From Pseudomonadota bacterium (GTDB taxonomy: Bacteria > Pseudomonadota > Alphaproteobacteria > Rhizobiales > Xanthobacteraceae): a stretch of 19,763 bases of DNA. Position numbers and translations under genes: made by a program. Below are positions 7,214 to 12,837 of this stretch, in pieces; position 1 is the first letter of the stretch; every line of letters begins with the position of its first letter. The stretch is from NCBI GenBank assembly GCA_023390955.1, contig JAEWBW010000391.1, positions 1 through 19,763 on the forward strand, in the 5' to 3' direction. Below the pieces are notes generated by a model that was not told the DNA's origin, did not search any database, and was given only the letters and a program-made list of their open reading frames with translations.

Positions 7214-8560
7214 GTGGACGATCTGTCGAAGATGGGCATCAACGGCGCCAGGCTTCCGGCCTGGCTCCGCATTGCCGTGGTCGTGGTGCTCGTGATTGTG
7301 GTCAGTGCCGCCAGCCTGTTCGCCTATCGCTGGTATGTCCGGCCGGTCACCCTGACGATCGCGGTCGGATCGCTGGATGGCGATGCGCCCAAGATCGTCT
7401 CGGCGCTGGCGAGCCGGCTCGTCGTCAACAAGGCGCCGGTGCGGCTCAAGGTCGTCGAGACCAAGGGACCGGCCGAGTCCGCCGCCGCGTTTTCGTCCGG
7501 CAAGACCGATCTCGCTGTCGTCCGCGGCGATGTCGGCGCCCTCTCGCAGGCACAGGCCATCGTCGTCCTTACCGAGGCCGCGGCCTTGCTGGTGGCACCT
7601 CCGGGCTCATCAATCACGGATGTCGCCGGCCTGAAGCGCGCCACCGTCGGCGTTGTCGCGGGCGAAACCAATCAGAAGATGGTCGACGTGTTGACCAAGG
7701 CGTATGACCTCGGCCGCGCCAACGTCACCTTCAAGAATTTGGCGCTCGACGACGTCCGCCGCGCATTGGAAACCAAGGAGGTGCGTGCGGTGCTGTTCGT
7801 CGTCCCTCTCAGCGAAAAGTATCTGGCGATGGTGCGCGGGCTGTTCCCACAGAATGCGAAGACCGCACCGGTCCTCATTCCGATCGAGAACGCGGGCGCG
7901 ATCGCGGAGAAGCAGCGCGCCTATGAAAGCTTCGACATTCCCAAGGGCACGTTGCGCGGATCGCCGCCCGTCCCCGAGGACGATGTCACGACCTTGCGCG
8001 TGGCGTTCTACATCGTCGGCAAGGCCGGCCTCGACAACGACACGATTGCGAACTTCACGCAGGCGATCACCAGCGCACGCAGGGACATTCTGGCGGAGTG
8101 GCCGATCGTCGCGCAATTCAAGGCGCCCGATACCGATCCCGGCGCCCTGCTTCCGGTTCATGCCGGCGCCGCCGAATATTACAACGGCAGCCAGCTCTCC
8201 TTCCTCGACAAATGGGGCAATGTGATCTTCCTGGCGCCGATGGCGCTGGGCGCTCTCGCTTCGATCGCCGCCGCGCTCTGGCAGTTCCTGAAGTCCGGAG
8301 AATACAAGCCGCGCGAGCCGGCGCTCGATGCGCTCTATGCGCTCGCGCAACAGATACGGCACGCCAAGAAGGAATCAGACCTGCTGACGATCGAGAACCA
8401 GATCGACGAGGTGCTGCGTGCGCAACGGGCCAGAGCCGGCGAGGACGAGAACGCGCTGGACGCGGCTACGCTGAATGTCGCCGCCCACCGCCTCGAAAAT
8501 CTCATCCACGATCGCAAGGTCGCGCTGGGCGCGTCCGCCAATGGACGAGAGCCGGCTTAG
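7214..8560 (+). CDS. Membrane-anchored TAXI-type (TRAP) solute-binding protein
   Basis: About 448 residues. Residues 18-38 form an N-terminal membrane helix (LRIAVVVVLVIVVSAASLFA). Residues about 45-330 resemble the TAXI/NMT1 periplasmic binding fold: TLTIAVGSLDGDAPKIVSAL, then KTDLAVVRGDVGALSQAQAI, then VAGLKRATVGVVAGETNQKM. A second helix at about 337-359 (VIFLAPMALGALASIAAALW) is followed by a charged helical tail of about 90 residues, which would lie in the cytoplasm. Ordinary TAXI proteins are free in the periplasm and work with TRAP membrane subunits; none is nearby. Start is uncertain: GTG 7214 has GGGG at 7204-7207, while ATG 7175 lacks a clear site. The stop overlaps that of the convergent 44-aa gene. 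Confidence 0.85.
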   Translation: MDDLSKMGINGARLPAWLRIAVVVVLVIVVSAASLFAYRWYVRPVTLTIAVGSLDGDAPKIVSALASRLVVNKAPVRLKVVETKGPAESAAAFSSGKTDLAVVRGDVGALSQAQAIVVLTEAAALLVAPPGSSITDVAGLKRATVGVVAGETNQKMVDVLTKAYDLGRANVTFKNLALDDVRRALETKEVRAVLFVVPLSEKYLAMVRGLFPQNAKTAPVLIPIENAGAIAEKQRAYESFDIPKGTLRGSPPVPEDDVTTLRVAFYIVGKAGLDNDTIANFTQAITSARRDILAEWPIVAQFKAPDTDPGALLPVHAGAAEYYNGSQLSFLDKWGNVIFLAPMALGALASIAAALWQFLKSGEYKPREPALDALYALAQQIRHAKKESDLLTIENQIDEVLRAQRARAGEDENALDAATLNVAAHRLENLIHDRKVALGASANGREPA

Positions 8561-8691
8561 CTCAGCACCACCGCACCGATCATGCCGACCAACGTCAGCA
8601 CCAGGCCGACGATGAGCATCGGCACCAGGCTGCTGCCCGAATAAGGATTGGCCGCGGCCTCGCTCGTCACATGATGTGTCCGATTGATCAT
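8557..8691 (-). CDS. 44-residue single-helix membrane protein coupled to the globin
   Basis: MINRTHHVTSEAAANPYSGS then SLVPMLIVGLVLTLVGMIGA and VVLS. A soluble stretch of about 21 residues with two adjacent His precedes one membrane helix (residues 22-43). AGGAG lies about 9 bases before the ATG on the minus strand, and the ATG overlaps the globin stop as ATGA (8691-8688), the classic arrangement for translational coupling. It is therefore very likely real although short. The stop overlaps that of the TAXI gene on the other strand. No family recognised. Being coupled to a globin under a likely NsrR operator suggests a role in nitric oxide handling or in placing the globin at the membrane, which is inference. 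Confidence 0.75.
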   Translation of the reverse strand: MINRTHHVTSEAAANPYSGSSLVPMLIVGLVLTLVGMIGAVVLS

Positions 8692-9149
8692 GGGTGTTCT
8701 CCTGCCTGAGATCGTCGAAATCGTTCGCCGCGTCCCAACATGACGCCTGCCCCGGTGGCGATGCCCATTTCGAGGCTTGAAGCGATCCGCCGCGCCCGTT
8801 CGACGAAATGCGCCTCGGCTTCAGGCGGACAGATGTCGCGAGCGGTCGCCTCGAACAAGGCGAGCCATCGGTCGAAATGCGCAGCATCGACCGGCAACGG
8901 CATGTGCTTGACCATCGGCGTTCCGTGATAGCGGCCCGACATCAGCGCGACCGAGGACCAGAAGGCGCACATCTGCTGCAGATGCGGTTCCCAATCGCTG
9001 ATGTGGGCGTCGAAGACCGGCGCCAGCACCGCGTCCTCGCGCACCCGGTCATAGAAGGCGCGCACCAGACGCTCGATCATGGCTTCCGTGATCCCGGTGC
9101 GCTCCGCGATCTCCGCCGTGATCTTCTCGCGCCGTTCCGCTCCGCTCAC
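8688..9149 (-). CDS. Group III truncated hemoglobin
   Basis: A 153-residue single-domain heme protein. It has the group III layout: Tyr33 (B10, in LVRAFYDRVRED), PVFDAHISDWEPHLQQMCAFW, then KHMPLPVDAAHFDRWLALFE with proximal His82 and Trp95 (G8), then ARRIASSLEMGIA. Relatives such as Campylobacter Ctb bind oxygen and nitric oxide tightly and are linked to nitrosative stress. The C-terminal 20 residues are basic. Start is GTG 9149, with AAGGAG about 8 bases upstream on the minus strand. The gene is divergent from an NsrR-like regulator across a 27-bp palindrome, and its stop overlaps the start of a 44-aa membrane protein. Confidence 0.92.
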   Translation of the reverse strand: MSGAERREKITAEIAERTGITEAMIERLVRAFYDRVREDAVLAPVFDAHISDWEPHLQQMCAFWSSVALMSGRYHGTPMVKHMPLPVDAAHFDRWLALFEATARDICPPEAEAHFVERARRIASSLEMGIATGAGVMLGRGERFRRSQAGEHP

Positions 9150-9162
9150 GAGCTGCTCTCCT

Positions 9163-9189
9163 TAAATATGCATTTCAAATACCTATTTA
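9163..9189. promoter_or_regulatory. 27-bp palindrome, likely NsrR operator
   Basis: Centred at 9176, 11 of 13 base pairs match. The core is ATGCATTT-C-AAATACCT (9168-9184), very close to the NsrR site type (ATGYATTT, one base, AAATRCAT). It is 13 bases from the globin start codon region's ribosome site and 46 bases from the regulator start, so one site could control both directions. A possible nsrR -10 box, TATACA, is at 9196-9201, next to the site. Binding by the adjacent regulator is inferred. Confidence 0.8.
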
Positions 9190-9234
9190 TATCGCTATAC
9201 AGGATTTGCAAGCGAATCTTGCCCCGAGGATCCC

Positions 9235-9666
9235 ATGCGCCTGACATCGTTCACGGATTTTGCGCTGCGCGCGCTGATGCGGCTCGCGGGCGAGCCGACG
9301 CGATCATTCGCGACCAACGAGATCGCCGCCGAGTTCGGCATCTCCCGCAATCACCTCGCCAAGGTGGTGCGTGACCTCGCAGGCTCCGGCTTCATTGCGA
9401 CCCAGCGCGGCGCGGGCGGCGGCTTCACCCTCGCCCGGCCCGCCGAGGCGATCACGCTGGGCGAGGTCGTGCGTGCGCTGGAAGGGCCCCACGCGCTGGT
9501 CGAGTGCTTTCGCGACGATGGTGGTGGGTGCGTGCTCACGCCGCGCTGCCGGTTGAAGTCGAAACTTGCGTCCGCCCGCGAAGCCTTCATGCGCGAGCTC
9601 GACGGCACGACGCTCGCGGAGTGCGCCTATCCCGCACGTCCCAGGCGCATCCCCACCCCGGCGTGA
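9235..9666 (+). CDS. nsrR: Rrf2-family regulator, NsrR-like nitric oxide sensor
   Basis: A 143-residue winged-helix protein. It begins MRLTSFTDFALRALMRLAGE, the characteristic NsrR opening, followed by the recognition region FGISRNHLAKVVRDLAGSGF and the wing TQRGAGGGFTLARPAEAITL. Three Cys for the iron-sulfur cluster are at 91, 99 and 105 (ECFRDDGGGCVLTPRCRLK), the NsrR spacing. NsrR loses repression when nitric oxide attacks the cluster. GAGGA at 9226-9230 supports ATG 9235. A NsrR-type palindrome lies upstream, shared with the divergent globin, which fits both autoregulation and globin control. IscR and RirA are alternatives in the family but match the Cys spacing and start less well. Confidence 0.9.
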   Translation: MRLTSFTDFALRALMRLAGEPTRSFATNEIAAEFGISRNHLAKVVRDLAGSGFIATQRGAGGGFTLARPAEAITLGEVVRALEGPHALVECFRDDGGGCVLTPRCRLKSKLASAREAFMRELDGTTLAECAYPARPRRIPTPA

Positions 9667-9693
9667 TCGGAGCGGCAAGCAGGAGAAGCAATC

Positions 9694-9987
9694 GTGACAC
9701 CCGTTCATCTCGAGGACGACGCCTTTCAGATCGACGCAGCCATCGTCGCCGAAGGTCTGCACGTGTCAGAAAGCTCGCTTCGGGAGGAGATGCGCGCAGG
9801 CCGGATCAGCGGTTTCGCCGAACGAGGGACGGGCGACGACGCCGGACGGCACCGCCTGAGCTTCCTGTCAGCCCATCGCAGATTCCGCGTCGTCATCGAC
9901 GACAGGACCGGCGAGATCATCCAGCGTTCGTCGATTGCCTTCGAGGGATCGCCGCTGCCGGGATCAGCCCGCAGGCCCGGCCGCTAG
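9694..9987 (+). CDS. DUF6522-like small protein in the nsrR operon
   Basis: A 97-residue protein from GTG 9694, with AGGAGA at 9681-9686. The pattern (DAAIVAEGLHVSESSLREEM, RAGRISGFAERGTGDDAGRH, RLSFLSAHRRFRVVIDDRTG) resembles the small DUF6522 family: an N-terminal helical part like a short HTH, an ERGxGxDAGR turn, and a C-terminal beta hairpin. Biochemical function is unknown. It begins 27 bases after the nsrR stop and is probably co-transcribed, which places it with the nitric-oxide response. The family name is recalled from pattern, not searched; the existence of the gene is better supported than its name. Confidence 0.7.
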   Translation: MTPVHLEDDAFQIDAAIVAEGLHVSESSLREEMRAGRISGFAERGTGDDAGRHRLSFLSAHRRFRVVIDDRTGEIIQRSSIAFEGSPLPGSARRPGR

Positions 9988-9997
9988 CTGGATCAGG

Positions 9998-10561
9998 CTA
10001 CTTGCGTGCGCGGCCGTTGGCCTTGGCAACGGCGTGGCCGTTCAGCTTCTTCTTTTTCGCAGGCGCCTTCGTGCCTGCCTTCTGCGCCTTGCGCTCGGCA
10101 CGCGCCTTGACCTTGGCCTTTTCGGCCCTCGCCTCGGCGCGCAGCTTCTTGCGCTTGGTCTCGCAGGACGGGCATTTGCAGCCGATCGGCTTCAGATAGG
10201 CTTTGAAGTAATCGGTGCCGTAATCGTAGTTGATCTCGTCGCCCGGCTCGATGTTCCTGATGGCGCGGATGAAGACCTTGCGCTCACGCGGGCGCACGTC
10301 GGATTCCGAATTGGGCCGGCAGGAATGATTGATGTAGCGCGCGACGTTCTTGCGCGCCGAGCCGTCGATGGTCCAGCGGTTGTTCAGCTCGAACAAATAC
10401 TTGTTCTCGATGTCGTCCTGCTCGGGGATGCGCGAATCCAGGATCGGTCCGAAATAGCGGATGATCCGGGTCCCCTTCTTGATCGGCAGGGTGGCGAACA
10501 GGCCGAGTCCGGTCTTGGAGCGGCCGACACGATAGGATTTCTTCGAGGCGATGGCTGGCAT
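9998..10561 (-). CDS. SET-domain protein lysine methyltransferase with lysine-rich tail
   Basis: A 187-residue protein. Residues 10-125 are a SET domain: SKTGLGLFATLPIKKGTRII (SAM-binding start), then NVARYINHSCRPNSE with the NHSC knot at 78-81, then GDEINYDYG at 107-115. A post-SET zinc motif follows, Cys128, Cys130 and Cys133, which with Cys81 gives the usual four ligands. All key positions are present, so it should be an active S-adenosylmethionine-dependent lysine methyltransferase. Residues 135-187 are rich in Lys, Arg and Ala and could bind DNA or be an autosubstrate. ATG 10561 is preferred over TTG 10567; no clear ribosome site is seen. A protein of the H1-like type is encoded about 760 bases away. 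Confidence 0.92.
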   Translation of the reverse strand: MPAIASKKSYRVGRSKTGLGLFATLPIKKGTRIIRYFGPILDSRIPEQDDIENKYLFELNNRWTIDGSARKNVARYINHSCRPNSESDVRPRERKVFIRAIRNIEPGDEINYDYGTDYFKAYLKPIGCKCPSCETKRKKLRAEARAEKAKVKARAERKAQKAGTKAPAKKKKLNGHAVAKANGRARK

Positions 10562-10725
10562 GATCAAGTGCTGAGAGAAACGCGAACGACGCTGAATGAG
10601 CGCGGGCGGAAGGCGCCCTTCTAGAACGATTCCGCGCGCCTGTCAGGTGCCTGGAAGGCTGGTTTGAACCTTCCCCACAGCGAACACGTCTGAATGGGAG
10701 TAAGTTCCGCCAAACGAGGCTCGTC

Positions 10726-11328
10726 ATGACGCGTGTCACCATCGCAGGCCTGGTTGCAATTCTCGCCTGCACCAGCCCTGGTCAGGTGAACGCCCAATCC
10801 TTCGGCAGCAGCTACACGTCTACGGCGCCAAAGGACTGCCGTCAGATCGGCAAGCCGAACGAGCTCGACGGCAGCACCACGCGGGTGTGTCCGGGCAAGG
10901 CGGGGCTGGTCGTGCTGGTCGCCGAGGACGATCTCCGCGAGATCGTGTCGGTCGGCCGCAGCCGCGATGCGGCCGCCAAAGAGCCGGCGGCACAAGCCTG
11001 GTTCCACCCGTTCAATTCGAGCCAGACCACAGTGGAATGGCGCGCCGTCGATGCAAAGCCGTTCGCGATCATCCAGCGCTGGCACATCGCCGACAATTCC
11101 GATCCCGACAAGGATGGACGTCCCAACACCAAAGCCATGCTGGCGGTGACGCGGCTGCCGCCTGGACCGGTCTGCCATGTCGCCTATGTTGACGTGAAGG
11201 CTAATGCCAATTCCAACGAGCTGGCGCGCCGGGCCGCGGATGAATTCGCGCGCACCTTCAAATGCGGCAAGGACGAGGTGAAGATCGTCGGCGCGAGCGG
11301 CCGCGCCGTCGAGCTCGCGGCGCGTTAG
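10726..11328 (+). CDS. Exported protein of unknown function
   Basis: A 200-residue protein with a signal peptide (MTRVTIAGLVAILACTSPGQ, cleavage probably after VNA, before QS). The mature part has four Cys (KDCRQIG, RVCPGK, PVCHVAY, FKCGKD), which suggests two disulfides in the periplasm. The core VCHVAYVDVKANANSNELAR with LAVTRLPPGP recalls hypothetical proteins of Bradyrhizobium, with no known role. Only a weak ribosome site (GAGG) precedes ATG 10726. Its stop (TAG 11326-11328) interlocks with that of the convergent DUF6321 gene. It is divergent from the SET gene across 164 bases. Confidence 0.8.
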   Translation: MTRVTIAGLVAILACTSPGQVNAQSFGSSYTSTAPKDCRQIGKPNELDGSTTRVCPGKAGLVVLVAEDDLREIVSVGRSRDAAAKEPAAQAWFHPFNSSQTTVEWRAVDAKPFAIIQRWHIADNSDPDKDGRPNTKAMLAVTRLPPGPVCHVAYVDVKANANSNELARRAADEFARTFKCGKDEVKIVGASGRAVELAAR

Positions 11329-11948
11329 CGATTCCGTTTGACGCGGCGATAGCGCGCCAGCAGCCGCTCTCCCCTCGCCGCGATGCGCCGTGCAGCCGAC
11401 ACCGTCTTCGGCACAGGCTCACCCCAGGCACGCGCCGAGAGCGCGTGCCGCGTCGGCCGGCCCTCGGCATCCACCAGCGGCGGCAATTTTTCGCGGCCGT
11501 AGAAGCGCACCGCCCAGCTGCCCTTGCGCCGCATCTCCTGCGGCGTCATCTCGCTGTCGTTCTTGGTCACGCCTGGCTTCAGGTGAGCGCCCTGCTTGCG
11601 GGCAAATGCCTTGCGCCCGGCGGCGGTCAGACCGCCGCGCGGATCCTTCTCACGGCTCGCCGCAGAGCGCTTGCGCTTCTTCGCGGTCTTCCGCGCAGTG
11701 CTCTTGCGCGTCTTCTTCGCCGACTTCTTCGCTGACTTCTTCTTGGAAGACTTCTTGGCCGACTTCGCTTTGTTCGTCTTCTTAGCTGCCATGCGCATGT
11801 TGTCCACGAGGTTGGGATAGCGGCGGCCGGCACGCCGCGCACGCGCCTTCGCCGCCGATCTCTCGGCGGGCGAAAGATGCTTTGACGCCTTGCCGGCGCG
11901 TTTGCGGGGGTTTGAGCGCTTCCAGGGCGCGCGTGGTGCTCTTGCCAT
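11325..11948 (-). CDS. DUF6321 protein with histone-H1-like basic tract
   Basis: A 207-residue, very basic protein. Residues 9-53 (WKRSNPRKRAG, KHLSPAERSAAKARARRAGR, RYPNLVDNM) and 101-180 (DPRGGLTAAGRKAFAR, MTPQEMRRKGSWAVRFYGR, LPPLVDAEGRPTRHALSARA, WGEP) are the conserved parts I associate with DUF6321. Between them, residues 55-95 are a Lys/Ala/Ser tract of KKSAKK-type repeats like histone H1 tails and bacterial AlgP or HC1. It probably binds DNA or RNA. ATG 11948 is preferred over 11963, on the conserved N-terminus; no clear ribosome site. It follows the TetR gene by 48 bases in the same direction. The repeat tract seems inserted relative to a compact domain, and may vary in length between strains. 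Confidence 0.85.
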   Translation of the reverse strand: MARAPRAPWKRSNPRKRAGKASKHLSPAERSAAKARARRAGRRYPNLVDNMRMAAKKTNKAKSAKKSSKKKSAKKSAKKTRKSTARKTAKKRKRSAASREKDPRGGLTAAGRKAFARKQGAHLKPGVTKNDSEMTPQEMRRKGSWAVRFYGREKLPPLVDAEGRPTRHALSARAWGEPVPKTVSAARRIAARGERLLARYRRVKRNR

Positions 11949-11996
11949 GCGCCGACAACGCATGACCGGGCCGAGGGTTGCTGCCGGCCGGACCGA

Positions 11997-12731
11997 TCAG
12001 GACGTCGGCAGCTTGCCCGGCCCCATCGACTTCAGCATCGCCTCGAGCAAGTTCTCGGCCGTCGTGCCCTTCGGCAGGCGCTCCAGAATGTCCTCGAGCC
12101 GGCCATCGAGCAGCAGCATGGTGAAGCCATGCACCATCGACCAGGCGCGCGCGATCGCGGCGGCCTGATCCAGCGTCATGGTATCGCGGCTGATCTGCTC
12201 CTGCCGCATCGCGCCGATGGCGTTGGCAAGCCCGGCAAAGGAGGCTTCCGCGGCTTCGTGCAGCGAAGGCCTGGAATAGTCGAGACGCTCGGTGCGGAAC
12301 ATGATGCCGTACATGCCGGGATGAGCCTGCGCATAGGCGACATAGGCCTTGGGCCGCGCCAAGGCGCGCTCCAGCGGCGTGGTCGCGGCATCGGAGGACG
12401 CGGCCATGGTGGCGTTGAACTGGCGGAAGCCGACGGCGGCGAGCTCACTGACGAGGCCGGTCAGGTCGCCGAAATGATGGGTCGGCGCGGCATGCGACAC
12501 CCCCGCCTCGCGCGCCACCGCGCGCAGTGTCAGGCCTGCAAGCCCATCGCGCTCCAGCACCCGCTCGGCCGCCAGCAGCAGCGCCTCGCGCAGCGCACCG
12601 TGATGATAGGGCGTCTCCGCTTTGGTGCTTGCCGCGCCGCGTGCCGCCCTCGGCCGTGCCGGGGTCGACGATGACGTCTTGCGGGTGCGCGTGCGGCGGG
12701 CTGGTTCTGTCGCGGTCTTTGTCTTGGCCAT
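11997..12731 (-). CDS. TetR-family repressor (WHG-type C-terminal domain)
   Basis: A 244-residue regulator. Residues 1-38 are a basic, disordered extension. The helix-turn-helix is at about 46-93 (HGALREALLLAAERVLERDG, LRAVAREAGVSHAAPTHHFG). The C-terminal domain (ARPKAYVAYAQAHPGMYGIM, ARAWSMVHGFTMLLLDGRL) is that of the WHG/TetR_C_33 group; its inducer is unknown. ATG 12731 has no ribosome site, but a near-consensus promoter (TTTACA, 17 bases, TATAAC) places transcription start at this ATG, so a leaderless mRNA is likely. Four copies of a palindromic operator nearby (two by its own promoter, two at 14796 and 14849) indicate autoregulation and control of the oxygenase and a membrane-protein operon. 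Confidence 0.92.
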   Translation of the reverse strand: MAKTKTATEPARRTRTRKTSSSTPARPRAARGAASTKAETPYHHGALREALLLAAERVLERDGLAGLTLRAVAREAGVSHAAPTHHFGDLTGLVSELAAVGFRQFNATMAASSDAATTPLERALARPKAYVAYAQAHPGMYGIMFRTERLDYSRPSLHEAAEASFAGLANAIGAMRQEQISRDTMTLDQAAAIARAWSMVHGFTMLLLDGRLEDILERLPKGTTAENLLEAMLKSMGPGKLPTS

Positions 12732-12737
12732 GAACGC

Positions 12738-12766
12738 GTTATATGACGTCATTTTGACAGTGTAAA
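12738..12766 (-). promoter_or_regulatory. tetR promoter, predicted leaderless
   Basis: On the minus strand, TTTACA (12766-12761), 17 bases, TATAAC (12743-12738). The A of ATG 12731 is seven bases beyond the -10 box, exactly where transcription would start. The -35 box lies inside operator 1. No Shine-Dalgarno sequence is visible, consistent with leaderless translation. Confidence 0.6.
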
Positions 12767-12769
12767 GAT
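12751..12769. promoter_or_regulatory. TetR operator 1
   Basis: ATTTTGACAGTGTAAAGAT, an imperfect 8-3-8 inverted repeat with the same layout as the perfect copy at 12803. It covers the tetR -35 box and lies just upstream of the oxygenase -35 box. An identical 19-base copy is at 14796. Confidence 0.75.
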
Positions 12770-12774
12770 TTCGC

Positions 12775-12804
12775 TTGACGCGGGTTCCTGTTGGCCGCTA
12801 GTTT
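12775..12804 (+). promoter_or_regulatory. Promoter of the carotenoid oxygenase gene
   Basis: TTGACG (12775-12780), 18 bases, TAGTTT (12799-12804). The predicted start at about 12811 falls within operator 2, so bound repressor would block it, leaving a leader of about 27 bases with GGGAGGA. The -10 match is modest. Confidence 0.5.
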
Positions 12805-12825
12805 ATCTTTACGATGTAAAGATAA
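12803..12825. promoter_or_regulatory. TetR operator 2, perfect palindrome
   Basis: The arms TATCTTTAC and GTAAAGATA flank GAT at 12813-12815, and the match continues one base further each side, 23 bp in all with no mismatch. Its centre is 54 bp from that of operator 1, about five helical turns. Confidence 0.85.
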
Positions 12826-12837
12826 TGGGAGGATCCA

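Noticed and set aside
10683..10708. GGAAC-17-TGTT on the minus strand as an EcfG promoter for the SET gene
   Set aside because: One -10 mismatch and a leader of over 100 bases; chance is likely.
12754..12759. TTGACA inside operators 1, 3 and 4 as -35 boxes on the plus strand
   Set aside because: No acceptable -10 box lies 16-18 bases downstream of any of them; better promoters fit between the operator pairs.
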